Shown here: positions 25,774 through 40,800 of the stretch, piece after piece
How the letters are laid out: every line of letters starts with the position of its first letter
Numbering within the stretch: position 1 is the first letter of the stretch
DNA from: Mesaphorura yosii
Lineage: Eukaryota; Arthropoda; Collembola; Poduromorpha; Tullbergiidae
Length of the DNA stretch: 52,835 bases
Direction of reading: 5' to 3'
Assembly (NCBI GenBank): GCA_009869945.1
Contig: WIXG01000466.1
Location: forward strand, 1 to 52,835
Program-made: the position numbers and the translations under genes
Notes under the pieces: model-generated
What the model saw: the letters and a program-made list of their open reading frames with translations, nothing else
Told to the model about the DNA's origin: nothing
The model's database searches: none

Positions 25774-25864
25774 GGCAGGGTTTTTACCCTGCCACAAATC
25801 AACTCTTCCTAGTCGTGATGATTTTTATTAGTTTATTAGACCCGAGACCTAAGACCGGGGTCTC
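25774..25864. repeat. Pair of hairpins in close succession
   Basis: The first is a perfect 8-bp stem, GGCAGGGT/ACCCTGCC, around a TTTT loop (25774-25793). The second, 50 bases on, pairs GAGACC (25844-25849) with GGTCTC (25859-25864) around a nine-base loop. Nothing shows that they are transcribed. Confidence 0.5.
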
Positions 25865-28800
25865 AACCAACATAGGGTTCGGTGTTCGGCGCTCAGAGAA
25901 TTTTCAGTCCGGCATTGCACAAGCGAAAGTACACGCAGATCTGAGCCACTAATTCTCGATTGCGTGTAAGGATGTTACAATTTAGGCTACGAAGCGAGAT
26001 TTTAGCGCACAAGAAATTCCTGGGCACGATTCCGGCAGGTTGAGTCTGTAATGTAACTAGTTTCGAGGAACGAGAAACTGAATAAATAAACTCTAATTAC
26101 GAGCTCTACCTGCGCGCCTCGCCGTTTAGTTTTGTAGCGGACCAGACATTAGGTTGTCAGCTCTGTGCCAGACTCGGAAGGCACGCGTACTTTGTGAGAA
26201 GTAATAAGCCTATCAGCCCGTCATGATGCAGTTTGATAAAAACCTCCCCCATTCTACGATGAATGTATTGCATTACAAATTTCTTAAAAGTCAATTCGTC
26301 AATGAACGATTCGTATCCACTTTTATTTTACTCAAACTCAAGTGGAAACCTAGAAATCAGAAGACAAGCGAAATGGGAGACAGCCAAGTCAGAGCGATTG
26401 CCGTTAACCTTGCCCTCGTTTCCGGGTGTCTTGCGAGAGGTCGTGCGTCACTTTTGAGAGCTCGGAGTCTTGCAGATTCTCTCATTTTATAGGGTTTAAA
26501 TTATGAAAGCCATCACTCAGTTTCGGTTTTGGACGCGCATCGAAGCAAGAAGAGTCGATGCATGCATGAAGATTATCGCACAGGGATTCAGCACTCAGTT
26601 GTTGGGAAAACACGGTGACAAGACGAGTAACTTCCCGAGAAAAACAAGCTGAAGGCTGGAAGCTGGCACGAAGTACGCCGGGAAGTACAGACTCTATTTT
26701 TAGTGGTTGATAATGGCTGTGACGGAACGGGCATCTCGAAACGAGAAGAAACGCGGGCCAAGAAGGAAACAGAAGTACAACTTCTTGCGCTTTTCTCGGT
26801 TTTCACGCAACTCCAAAGTCCCATCTCATTATTTGCAATTTCCTCTGTTTAGCAAATCTTGAACACTCTCGTGCGCTTTCACGGGCTCAATTTATCACTC
26901 GAAAACCAACCAAACTCGAACAAGTAACTTTTGCACACATTTCGAATCGTGGCGTGATACGAGACGAATTCGCGCGGCAGGCAGCCCCATGGACGACGAT
27001 GCTGCACAGGATAAGCCGTGTAACGATTTAATTTCGCTTTGGGAAGTTTACTTGCTTAGCTCAGCAGTCGTCCGGTCGGCCGTGTGTAGTATAATTCTTC
27101 TTCGGCAAAAACCAGTTTGCGGCCAGCGTCTTCGGGCTTGGACTCAGCGAGACAAGGAACGACTTTGGGCCTGTCGATAAGTAAATGAGGCATGAATTGA
27201 TGTTGACGATGAAAATATGATCGCGAATAGACACTTCGAATTGGGCAGGAACCAAGTACTAAATGTTTATGGCAAACCATAAAATCCGCCGGGAACCTTC
27301 TGAAATTTGATTTGTGTCCAACTTGGTATATCAAAAAATTTTGCACACATGCTCTTTGTAGTCCACTGTCAACTCTTGCCAAAACCGACATGACTTCACA
27401 CGCAACAACTGCTGCTGCAGCAGATTTTGAAATTTGATCTGGGATTAATATAATCATTTACCTCTGCTGTATCACACGTTGCTTGCTGTCGCGAAACAAA
27501 GCCGGAAGGTGGGGAGAAGCTTACATGGCAAATAATATTAACGAGTGCAAATTGAACATGTGCCGCGACGAAAGCAGCCCAGAGTCCTTGTGGTGTAAAT
27601 TTGCGTAACTTGTGAGCTGTTTTCGATGCAGAAGATGTGCGTCTTCGCTTATTAAATAACAAACAAGTCAAGTGTATAATGATGTGGCTGCTAAATGTTG
27701 CATCACATGATAATTACGCCAAAGCCGCACAAATACGCCCGGCACTCTGCTTACTGCTTCTACTCAACCTCGACGGAAGGATCTGTCGAGTTTGGGCGCA
27801 CTCCGAGCAGGCTTCACCGCTGCACATGATCGTCGTTCACTTTAAGACGACGTCGTCTTCGTCCTGCCATTGTCTGCTCGGCGCAAAGTGAGAGCCCAAG
27901 TTCCGAAAGTTAATGGAGAGTTTTAATATATTTTGAAGAAGAAGACAAGTTGATGTTTTTCTTTCCTTACTGCTGGTTACAACTTTTTAACACATTAGTA
28001 TGCAGAGCCATACCTTTGCTCCCAACGCGAAAGAGTTGAGTGCGTGTATTGTTGATGCATGTAATGTGAAATCAGTACAGGACGGGTTGAACTGTCTGCC
28101 ATGTTTATAATAAAAGTAATAATAATAATGGTTCGCTGCAGGGCCAAGGAACCTTTTCAGCTGGTTCAGTTCCACTAATGCAATGGTCCATGCTTTTCTC
28201 ATCCCTCGCAACAATACGCGCTGAGCTGCTGAAACTGTGCTCGGTCCGCCGAGCAATAAGAAGTCGTGTTTGCATCCTGAGCGATGGGTAGGCTTGTATC
28301 TGTTGCTCCCGGGCCCCACGCTCGCATCCTTGCACACTCTCCAGGTTGACTCAACCGGTCTCCACTTGTGACTTGGTCGGTCAGACTGAATACTGAAAAC
28401 ATGAAAACACGAAAACGGCTTAAAACGAAAGTTTCAAAACCAAAAGTTTCTGACGACAACGAATGTTGTCTTGTAACTCAAACTTGTCTCACTCAAACAC
28501 ACAAAGCGGTTTTTCCTCGTTCATCCTCTCCTGAAGTTGTTCTCACGTAAATGCATGCGCCGTCGCAGTATACAGGAGACAATGATGGTGGGTAAACCGT
28601 GCTGAGGTTAATTAAACAAGCGCAGCTCAAACGAATAAAATGCGTTTCGTAATTCTTTGAATTCTCGAATTGCATCATCGATCCAAAGATCGAACGTTCG
28701 TAAGAAGCTGGATTTGTGCACAGATGCTGCGCTGTCTGACTGCAGGATCAAATATTTATAGGCCGTGTCGCAAACAATGAGCAGCCGCACAGTTAGAGAC

Positions 28801-31800
28801 AATGATTGGAAACTATGCAGAAATATTACGGAATGTTGATATCGATTATATCGACACTCTGCTGCTGCTCAGGCAATGTTATGAATCAATGCGTTGTTAA
28901 TGAAAGCAGGCATAAATGTCTTGCGGGATTCAGTATTTAGTAAATATTTAGTGCATTTGACTTTAATTAAATTCAAGGTACATTTATTCATGCTGTTGTC
29001 TAAACGTCAACACCCCGAACCTCGCCTGCATTTGACTAATTGCTCGCAGAGTGGATTTTAATGGTCAAGCTGGGAATGTGAAATCGGTGCTGACAATGCA
29101 ATTGAAATTTCCATTTACGTGAACCGCGTTAAATTGAATTAAAACGAGTCCTGGATGTGTATTTTCAATTTAATATTATATTATGGCCATGGCACGGAAG
29201 AGGAATAAAAGGAGAAAGACTTTCATGCTATCAAGGGAAAAATAAAAAGGAAACTTTCACATAATTTGATGTGCAACAAGTGAGCACCACTCTTCCACAC
29301 TTTATTGCGGGTTGCCTCGCGTAATTTCACGGGAGATGACTGCTTGCCTCTTCCTTCCTGCTCCACTCTTATACGAAATCTCGAAGATTTAAGCATAATG
29401 GATGCGCAGCCAAACAAATAAAAGTTGAAGTGAGTTTGGAGCTGTAGTGCAGACGGAGCGCACAGGATTCAACTTTCGACTCTGGCTGCTAGTCGCATCA
29501 GCATCAACTTGTAGATTTGGAGCGAGAGCTCTGGGGGCCTCGACGGTTTATCCTCACACATTTATTTACGGGAGATTTTCTTCCAGTTCCGAGTTTAGCA
29601 CCAACTTCACATGCATGAATGATGTATCGGGCTAGCAAATTGCTCTAGCGCTCTTTGTTGGTCTTACGTGCCGTACTGTTTTTTGAGAGTGCCAGCCACC
29701 TGATTCCCCAATTCCATCAGGTTTATAGTAAAGTTCGCCACGTCATTTTCGTTAGGTTGAGACTTCTTTAATTGAAATGACTGCTTCCGCGTATTTTACA
29801 CGTTGATAAACTCCTCCAGGGAGTGGGCGGTGTGAGTCAGTTGTGTTAAGCATAAATTCCATTAAGATAATTGAGGTGGAGAAGTGTCGAGACTCGAAAA
29901 TGAAAATTAATCGTAGTGCATGCTAAATCCGTTAGGACGGTGGACGGGTTTAATTATCGCAGGTGATTGAAATTAAAAGGAGGTTTGTGAGCCTCCTGAG
30001 AGGTTTCTATGCCCCTGTGTTCGCACATGTGAACTGAAGCTGTTTATTCAGGCGTGAAAGTCCGAAAGGTATAATAAATTATGCCCGACTGCTAAAGGTG
30101 GCATGTAACAATCGCGAGAAACGAGGAAAGGGCTGCCGAGCCACCTGAAATTGCGTAGTAAAATAGTGGTAACATGGCGGAAGAGAGACGAGAGGGTTCA
30201 AAACCACATGTCCATGTGTGCTCTCTGTGCTGTTACCGTTCGTGAAATTAGAAATTAAATGGTGTGCTCGTAAGATGCATAAATTCGCGATGGGTATTCG
30301 ATTGTTTCCTTTGTGTACCTGGTACTATAATAATACTCTTCGTGAGGCAGGGTTCGGTATATCTCCTTCGTGCCTTGTCTGAGGTTGCTATTTATGCTCT
30401 GTAGTTAAAGGTGGCGAATTTTATGGCTTTCGTCTTACTAGTGGAATATCATTTTATTCTTTTAAAGTTTAAGATTGGGTCCAAGGAAGGAAGATTGATC
30501 TCCTGCCTGAATTCAGGCCCCCTTGCTCAATTTATGTCCAGTATCCTCTCCGACTTAATTTCGCACAGCGGCTCGAATTGCCTGCCATTTGTGCCTGAAA
30601 GACCGAAAGCCAAGCTTTTTCTTTTAGACAACCTCTAGTAATAATTGCCTCTTTCGGTATCTGTTCGTTGACAATTTGCCGGGATGAAGAAGTGGATACT
30701 TTCCAGTCGTTGGCGACTCTGGGTAAACGTTTAGTTCTCATTTGTAGCTACTTTCATTGGCATTGGAGACTGCGCCGCTGTGTAAACAAATACGGAAATG
30801 TGACACCTTGGTTCAAGTTTCCGGCTCCAATATCCAATTGTTCGTTCCAACTCCAAGACAGACAATAGACTGTAAGATCAGACATTGCATGGTAAGAACA
30901 TGATTTCGTAAGAAGCATGTCGATGTTTGTGATCCTGTCGTACAGGCCTAGTCTGAGTGAGTTTGGATAATTTGCGATCGAACTCATCCGGGTATATTTA
31001 GTGCTTCGCAATATCCAGTGATCAGGAAAGAATGTCAAGTAATAATATTATTTCGGCATGTCTATTGTCATGATTCTATATTATTAGTATGTATTAGTAT
31101 TTACTACAACAAAATAATGATGCTGATATGAAGTATTCGCTGAGCACGGGGAAAGTCGCGTGAAATTGAAATCTCGAGCCTGCTCGCCGAAGCCGGATGT
31201 AATCTCACGCACAATGTCACGACAAAATGAAGCCCGAGCGCTCTGTGGCGAGAGAAAGGAAGTGAAAGGTGTAATGCGTAGAGGAGAATCGAAATTGAAC
31301 AGAAAATATCATTATGTCAATTCAGTATTATTGCTGAGAGCGGAGAAGAGCGAGGAGTTCTTGTATAGCGCAATAGCAGTCTACGCGTGTATGTCATCTC
31401 GGGACTTGACCACATCATGCCATAATATTTTGTATTGACGTTTGTGGATGTGGACGGACTGTCGAGTCGGTCGCAGTTTCTTCCTACCCAAGCTGAATGC
31501 AATATTAGTCTCTATGGGGACGACAGGAAAAGCAATAAAATGACCACAGTGACAAAGAACCGCTTAGGAAAGTATGAGTTATCGATCATGTCCGCGGATA
31601 TGAAATAAGCAACAGTTTAGCTAAGCTTTGACTTACGCGCTCCGTCTTCTGCCTTCTTGATCCCTGCCCGCGTTGCCGAAATCCGAAAATAGAACTTGCA
31701 CTGATGCGGACGAAATTTCCTTTCCTTTCTTGCTCGACGGAATTCTGTTTTTTGAAATCGCCTTTAGCAAAAACAATAAAGCTGAGTGGGCGCTTTCCAT

Positions 31801-34800
31801 TATTGCGTCCGAATTTTGTTTTCGAAAGGACTCAATGCACTGCGAGACAGATAAATTCAGACTCTTTTGAGATTGCAGAATTTCCTTTCTCTTTTTTTAC
31901 GATTCACAGCTCATAATCTCGCCTTATTCCGTGTTTTCTTTCTATTCAAGCCAAGATGACTTTCCGGTGCAGCATTTATCAATTCTGGTACTATATTTCT
32001 CAGTATTTTCTATGCGAGTACGCATTTCTCAATAATAATAGTTGTGTTGAATGATTCACGCTTTCGCGTCTTGGCTGAGAGAAAGCAAAGAAACTCAAAC
32101 ACGGCGACTCTGAGTGGGAGCAAGTGTGCCATGGTTGGTGAGTTTGACATGGCGTGACTAATGAAGCTAATGGCTGGAAAAATGAGACTGCGTGTGCTTT
32201 AATAGAGATATTGTAATAATGTGGTCATAAAAGCTCCTTCTGGAAACAAATTGTGGAATAATATAAGACGCGTAATCACCGCCGTTTTTCACTTTTCCCA
32301 CTTTTATTTCTGAGTGGATTTTTCCCTGTCTGAAGGAAGTCAATCTTTACATGCGAGTCCACCCACATCACTTTGCTCGGCACAGGTGCCCATTAATTTG
32401 AGAGTACACACCGAATAAAACAATTAAGAGCACAGTGCGTGATCGAATCCGCCTTCAACGTGCAGAAAGACTTCAAAAGCGGCTTAAAAAGTAAGTTCAA
32501 TGCACAAAAGCGTCCGCTTCAGCACCTAGAGTGATGTGTCACGAGTTTCGGGATATTTTCTCTCTTCAACGTGCCAGAGTGCACAAACTCTTCATTCTGC
32601 AAATTCAAATGCGTTTCTTTTGACTATTTATATCTACATGACCCAATTAATGACAAGCTGGATGTGCTTAGTCAAAACATTTTGCAGATGCTTTGATTTG
32701 TTATTGTCAGTTGCACGACACTGCGTGCATGTTTGTTTTGTCTTGCGAATTTTTCCAATTTGACGCGATAAGCGTCAACCAAAGCACTGCCTTGCATTTA
32801 TCGAAGCCTGAAACGACGTGCTAAAATAAGCGTCAATATAACGAGTGCTGTTTATAGCCGTTGCCCAGGCTCGAGCGGAAGTCAAGACGCGACAAATGGG
32901 CCCATTGTTATTACGAGGGAGTATTGACACTTGAAACGAGCCGAATTGGTCAACCAAGTTCACTTTCTTCCTGTGTCGAGCCAACTTTTGTGTTGAAAAG
33001 TTTATGATTTATTTTATGGCGTCTGCATCATTCGAATCCTTTCTGAAGCCCACCGACATTCAGTCCATCGTAAATTGCTATGAAACCAATACTAATAATA
33101 TTGCTATTGGTATTGCACCGTGCGAAAATTCCAGCTTCTTTGCAGCTTCGCGTTTTATGCTGACGCCATCAAAGATGAACACTGACGACTGTTGTGTTGT
33201 GGTCTGAGGGTGCGCGGCATCCGCAATTACGCTGTATAAAATAAATGTCGCCGTGATTGCAAGCATTCAGTTGCACCCAGACATCAATCGTGTCAAATGC
33301 TTCGAATTGCGATTACGTTATTCGGCAGTGCAAAGTGCACGTAATTTAGCGGAAACACGTGTGTTGTTATTGTTGCTCGTCTCTTTCGAAGACCGACGCG
33401 GCCATAAACTCGAGATTGCCAAGTGAAGGAAAGCGAAGAGCCGTCGTCGAGCTGTTTGTTGTTACTGGTTTCCCTCGAACTGTTTAGCCAGGAGTGCATC
33501 ATTAAGCCTGTCATGTTATAATTACTGACACATTAAACCCTCGATACAAACACTTGAGTGTCACTCGAAGGATGTTAATGACAAAATTAGAATAACATGA
33601 GAAGCTCCCGACTGACGCACGATGTAAGCTTGGTCGAAGAGCAAATCGTGTAATTATCGAAAAGCTGCCGTCCAAATCCAATTAATGAGGCAAGGGAACG
33701 ACTTTCTGTCTCAACCTGTTCTTTCGGTGATCACTCTTGTGGCGATGCAACTTTTTACTAGCTTCCACTAACCACCAAGCCAAGAAGTTTCTTCAGATCT
33801 TCGTGCAGTGTGGGCTTTTCTCCCTGACACCCAGCATGGTAAATGTTTTACGTCTTTTTGCTTGTTTGCTTGATTGCTCGAAGCGTCGAACCCTCGCTTA
33901 CCTGTCTCCTTTGAACGGAAAATGAAAGACGCTTGAACAGAAAATTGTTGTTGCCATTACGTGCGCTTCTCTGACTCATCCCTTCGCTTGCTGCTACAAT
34001 CACACAGAGCCGCCGTTGCGTTGGGTCGAGCCTGGCTAGCTTGGCTTTTACTGTTGAGTCCGTTCGCTGAGACTTCAGTGAGCCTGCCTGCACGGAGCCT
34101 GGATTTGGGTACTCATTCTAGAGGTGTTCTTAATCACGTCGCTCCTCTTCTCAAGGATTTTCTGCTGCTCCTGCTTGCAGTGCGGTGCCCTGCGAGATTA
34201 TTTTTTGGACCAGGTACCCTCCGTTTTCATTATTCAATTCACCTGTAACGTTTCCTCCTGCACACAAAACTGCTCTCTCCATTTGACAAGTTGGTTTCCC
34301 CGCGTACCTTTTTCTCCGAATCATTGTTTTTGAAGGACACGGGCAGAGATAGACGCAGCAACAGAGAGAACATATGGCAGATGAGGCTGAGGATGAAAGA
34401 TGATGGTCTCGAGTCTCGAAGGGCTCTGTGCTCGTGTTCCCATACCGAGCCACTTAACTGTCCCTTGCCCATCTTTTCGAAGAGTAAACACTTGAGGCAA
34501 TTAAACAGCACGAAGAAAAAAGAACTTCTTGTCGGGTAGGAAGAACCTCCTTCCATGCGGTTCAAATATTAATAGTTTGAATCACATTCTGGTCCGAAAT
34601 TTTTGTCTCAGAAGCCTCTCATTCATTTTAGAATACTTGGAATTGAAGGAATAAAAGGGCTTTTTGAAAACCGTTTCAGTTTCGGAACGGACGGCAAACA
34701 TACGCTTGTCTCATAGTTTCAACCTCCCTATTGGTTAGTAATTAAATTAGTTCTACTAGAATACGATGCAAGACAAAGAGTTCTCAATTCTCACGGAAGT

Positions 34801-37800
34801 CACAAGCTATGAAACCTAAGAAGCCAATTCAATCCTCCTCTCCCAAGTTTTTCACGTCTCGTAGTAAAATCCCGGTGATGAATTTCATGTTGCGTACTCC
34901 TGCAAGAAGTAAGACGCTACGGAGTTTTACTATTTTATGAAAGTCGTAATTTTTTGTGCGCGTTCAAAAATAATAATAAAAACAAACTTGACACGCCTGG
35001 GCTCGGAGGACAACGTGAGTGCGATGCAGTGCTGGTCTGCACCATTATCATTATTCTCAGTTCATGCTGATTGTGTTCGGCAGCAGCTCCTTCTCGTTAC
35101 AATTACGCCAGCAGCCGAGAAGGAAGATCCGGGCACGGCGCAGATGAAGATGAGAAGCTGCAGCTTCACTTTACTGCTTCGGATGCGTCTGTCTCGCTGA
35201 GCCTTCGTCTGGTCGTTCTGAGCGTCTTCACGTCTGCTGGTGCGTCTTTGTGCTCCTTAACCCTTTCCTTCCAGCCTCCAACCTGCATCCGAGCGTCCCG
35301 TGCATATGATCTCGCTCACGTTTCTCGCTTCCCTCCGTCCGTGTTTTTGTTGTGCAGAGATTGGACGATGAGTTTTAATTATGAGCGGACCAGGCAAGTA
35401 GGTACCTGCCACGATATATCGCTGCCTGCCTCATCTCGCCGTGCTGTCTTTATTGATCTTGTACGGGATCGTCATCGCTCCAGGTCATCTTCCAGAAAAA
35501 GAGTTGGAACAGGTCCACTCTACTTGATTTTACATTGCATCCACTTCTGGTCTGCTTCGTCATGTGTCCGCTCGGTCTCGTGAGGAGGAAAGCGGTTGTT
35601 GGTCGGTCGTCCGTCGTCTTTCCGTTGTTATCATTGAAAAATGAGCCATGTTAGGATAATATTGTGAAGGAAAGCAGTTGTTATTAAGGATGCTTAACTG
35701 CTGCACTGCGCCTCACCCGGCCGGACCGCAGCATCTTCATCTTAACCAAACAAAGACTCAACTAAATCTTGCTCCGAGTGTACCTGCTCCGCAGCAAGGC
35801 ACTTTATTCGGGTTTACAGTTTTAACGTTTATTGCTCGCTTGGCGCATGCATGCAGATGCGCTGGCCACGACTGTAATTAAGGGTTCGGTTCGCGTTTAC
35901 TCGTCACGCCATGGCAGGCAATGACATGAATTGTGCATAACATTATTTACACATACATAATCTCATCTTGTCCGTCTTCGCCTTTGCGTTCAAGTGCTTG
36001 CGGAGATGAACTTTACGTTTTCAGTATTTGCACAACCCTTCTGTCTACCCTGCCGTGCCTTCTTCATGATTTTGCTCGGTCCAATCTTGGGCCAACAACA
36101 AAGAGGTAGAGACCCATCTAATGTTTAATCATAGTGATGAAAGGCAGACGTACTAAACAGTTCATTTTACTGCGACATTTTACAAGCTAATGAATTGAAC
36201 GTAACCTTGCCCTTCTAAAGCTAAATACTCAATGCTATCAATGCTAAATACTCGAACGTATGAACATAGACAAGTATTAAATGGGTTTTTTGTGTATTTT
36301 ATTGCCCCACCAGAGTCTGCCGCTTGATTTCTCGCCTCGTTGAGTTTCATTACCGGTCGACTCTGACTCTGGTCGTTAAGATTCGCGTGAAGGGTGTGGC
36401 GCACTGCGCCTTATTAATAACCTGCTCGATCTGGAATAAAAAGAGCCAACACGGTCATGTGTCATGATATTAATAACTCTCAGTTTATTCAAAATCTGAC
36501 ACGCTCTCCACACTTTCGTTCGTATATCTTTGAACAAGAGATTGCATCTGCAATTTGCGTATTTACGTGTAGCCAGCACATACTTGAACTGCGAATTCGT
36601 CGCGTAAATAAGTTCAGGTACAGGAAATAACGGCAATCAGCTCATCTTGCATAAAATGTACATCTAAAAAGCCCGTACGCTGTGCTTGCGTAGCAAATGC
36701 TCAAAGTCTCATCGCTGAAAGGTGAGCCACAATGTAAACAGAGTTACAATTCGTATCATCTGCCCCAGTTAATTCGAGTGCAAATTACATAATGACTCAT
36801 TGTAAAAATATGCATCTGCATGGGCATTTTAGTTCAGGCAGACAGGCCGCAGCGAGCAACTGACTGACATTATGCTGACGCGGACAGTCGCAGTGTGTAG
36901 TGTCCCAACTTTTCTCGCTCTTTGAAACTGCAACGAAAGCTGGCTTGACTGCGTTGACTTGTGCCTGACTCTGTCAAATGAAACTGAAATGCGTCATGTT
37001 GGCATAAAATATTAGCGCTCCCGCAATCATGTTGCTCGAACTGCACTGCACTGGTCCACCCTCCGTCGATCCACAGCACGGTAGCTGCGTGCACGTGTGC
37101 AACAAGACCTCTTCGGTGCGTCGTAACTCATCGCCATCGAGGTTCCATGCCACGCCACGCCATGCCAATGCATATTCATTTATTCAACTGGATGCGTCAA
37201 GTCTGCCAAGTCCGTGTCAGAGTCGCCCAAATTGAAATCGGACCTGAATTTGTACGTGCATGAGTAAGCAAGATGCAAGCGATGCCAAGTGAGGGGCAAA
37301 ACGCAACAATAAATGTGTACGAAATCATAAAGTGATCATCAGCCGTAATTTGGCTGTAGCATTCTAGATTTTGTGAATGTTCGCACCCTTCCTGCTGGTC
37401 TAAATGTAAGCTGAGTTCTGATTTTTTAATTTCGGGGCCAGCAACTGCGTGCAAATGGCTAAAGTGCAAATTTACACGCATGGCGTACTCACGAACGCAC
37501 AATGCTTGCAGTTAATCTTTTACGATTGCGCTTGTACGTCTCGAGATAATTTTTCGCCTTCTCACGTTCGTTTGGTTGCATCTTCTCTTTTATTACTTTC
37601 CTCGTCCTGCTACAAATCTCAGCCTCATTGTTACCTGTGCGAGAACGCACACAATGGGTAGTTGGTTTTCTGGTGTTTGACAAAAAGGGAAATGAGTTTT
37701 TTATTATGCAGTATATTTTATTTAAGTTGTACGGACGTCGTGAGGAAAGAGGTTCGGTTGGACGACCAAGGAGGCAAGGCGAGCAGAGTCCCTCTTTCAG

Positions 37801-40800
37801 CTCGTACAAGTTGTTGCTGGTGATCATTAGTGGTTTTTGGCCTCCAGGCACTTTAAAGGAACCAGAAAAAAGTTGAGCTGCATTTGGTGAGGCTGCGACT
37901 GTGGGATAACACCTGTTGTCTCGTTTCTTCAGAAACCTCTTCTCATTCTCTTACCTTCTTCTCTTATTTAAACCGTCCGGAAAAGCCTCCGTCCAGCAGG
38001 ACCTTGCCTCGTCTAGCAGACTTCTTGCTGGGCTCTTTGCTCAGACTGGACTCCTTTGTTCTAGCACACATGTCTCACCGGGACAGAAATTACAAATCTC
38101 AACTCGGTGCTCTATAGTGGCTTTAAATCCTGCTGTATTTACCTTTCGTCGCTATTCAGCGTCCGCGACTGTCGTAAAAACTAATCTGCCCGATCATGAT
38201 ACAAACACAAAGTGAAATGAATTCGGTACAAAAGGAGATTGAAATATTATGCATGCTTTGAGACGACTCGTCATCGCCATGGACAGACGGCGCACAGAGA
38301 AAGCCGGCGTGGAGATGTGAGGAAAGTATAAAAGTTTTTTCGTTTACATTTTTATAAAAACATCAAAGTGAAAATCTCTTCGCGCTGCTGCTGCTATGTT
38401 TTCAGCAGGAAAAAATTTCTACTTTGATACGTTCGCGTTATGATATTTAGCTTATGTCGTAGTAATTCCAGGAGCAGTTTACCATGCCATAATTGTATTC
38501 TGAACGGTAATTTCGCCAAAGCCCTCGCCTTCTGCTCTCTGCGCGGCGGAGGAGCGTTTTTGCTGGATTTCTGCATGTTAATGCATCTAATAATGGAGTT
38601 TTGAATATTTGGAGCCTTTTGTTTCCTATCTCTTTGCTCTTCGCTTCGAATCCGAGGACGTTCTGCTCCGTGTCTGCATGTTCATCAATGCAGATGCAGA
38701 TGGCTGTGATAATGACGGGGCAAAGTGTTGCAGGGAGAATGCGGTAATGCGTGCGCATTATTAACGTGGTAGAAATTCCTCGTTCAAGCTGTTTTACATG
38801 CTTTACATAACTGGGGAAAGCCCTCTCGCTATTATTACGCGCCATGGGCTGATGGCCGTGGAGCGTTCGTTGTCGGCGGTGCTGAGCACTACACAACAGT
38901 AGCAACGACAGCAGTCTTTCGTGTAAAAAGCATTTATTAAATTTTATGTCCTCATTCCGCTCGTTCGATGCAGCCCTGCAACAATGAATTGCACTACGCT
39001 GCACTGTCTGGTTGGTAAACGTATTCTTTATTCATTTATCACATCATATTCGACCTTTCTGCTGCACCGTCGCACTGAGTATTATTAGCAAGCACTCCCT
39101 TCGGCTTTCCACACGCTCATGTGTGCTCGATCAGAAAACCTGACGTCTGATGGGTTGCTGCCAAGCAATCAAACCACGAAAGCTCATCTCGGGCTTTTGA
39201 TTGGGCGTGTGGCTGACTGCAGGTTTGCTCAAAGTTGCGTTGCTTTGCTCCGGCTCGGTTGCGTAAACGCTGTGCGAGACAATTAATGCCCATAAATAAT
39301 ATCAGTGCTCGGCTACGGAGCTGACAGTGAAAAAGAGCTGGGCTTCTTTGTTCCTCGGAGCCTCACTCCTTTACTACGCAGTGCGCATCCACACTTGATG
39401 TATTCATTTTAGAGTGTAGCAACAATACGAAGCGGAGCTCCTCGTTTCATTGTTGCGTAAGGTACTTGTTTTAAATTATCGCATGCATGCAGCATGGGAG
39501 CAGCAAGCACTTGGTTCTCGCGCGGGTCGGTTCCTGGGCTCATTTGTACCTCGTCTACTTACTCCATTACGACGGTGCTCATTATTACGGGTGAGACGTG
39601 AGGCCGGGAACTGCAGCAGCAGCATCAGAGGACCACTGTCGAGATACCTTTCCTCGAGCCCTTCAATCCCTTCCACCACCGCACAGCAGAAGTGCAACAA
39701 TGAAGGAAAAACTTCTTTTCTCCTCCACCATCCGTGACTTGTGCACTTTGCTGCTGCTGATGTTTGAGTTGTTATTGTCCTCTCCTGCGTATTATAATAA
39801 TAATCTCTCCATTCTTGTACGTGCACTGCGCGTATTTTTGTGTACCGCCAATGTCCGGAGGCTAATGATCAGTCCAAACAACAATACCAGAAAATATAAA
39901 GTTCCATGTACCTGCCTGAATTAAGAAGTCTGAAAAGCGTTGCGTTTCTTTTGAAAACACTGAATGAGATTTCAGGAGAACGAGGAGTTGTGAGTGTGAT
40001 GCGGGAGCGACGAGTTGTTGGGATAAAAGAGTTAAGAAATCATCGAATCAATTATATCTCGCTTCGTCCACTCGGTGACGAGTTCAGCCTACGAATGTGC
40101 CAAGTGCTCACTCGACAAATAAAAATATCTCTTTAACCTCCCTGAGCTGAGCGCTTCAATTAACTCCGCCAGCCCGTCGGGCTCCTCAACTTGCGCCTCG
40201 TGTGTGTTTCCAAATTAATTGTGCAGTGCAATCACGCGAGACACTCTGAGAGGGCGCGTTGGGACACAGTGCAGCACCGTGCTGTGGTAAATGGTGAGAA
40301 GTCATATTTACGAATTCCAAACGAATTCTCCGCGTTCAATTCACGCTCGTGCATGTTTTACTCATGAATTCTCATATGAAGCCAATTCACCACCATATCA
40401 ATTAAAACGCAAGAAACTTTGAATGACTTCTCGAAGACGTCGTCGGTCTTGAATGGCCACATTTGTTTGGGTTCAATTCTCTGTGCTGCGGAGGTGGGAT
40501 GTCTGACATGTAAACCGTGTTCACAGCGTCCGAGTCTTGTGTGAAAAGTGTGAAGTTTACCAGTGTGAAACTTTTGACGTAGTATCTTAAATAGTTAAAT
40601 AGTAATATGGACCTCCATTGTGCGCGAAATGTAATGTGAAATCAGCCTCTACGAAATCTCGCGCGTGACAATCGCCTTCACATTTAAGACCAGCGGATTC
40701 GGATGATTTATTTTTGATTTCAAGTTCAATTGGAGGTGCTATCGATGAATTTGTCGTGCAAGCCGAAAAACCACGTCAGTTCCTCGAGCATTTGACTTTT

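Noticed and set aside
35071..35583. 170-codon plus-strand open frame
   Set aside because: Low-complexity Ser/Arg-rich reading in a G/C-rich stretch poor in stop codons. No recognisable domain.
38447..39004. 185-codon minus-strand open frame, one of the longest in the window
   Set aside because: No domain, signal peptide or splice context. In 52 kb read in six frames, a frame of this length is within chance expectation.
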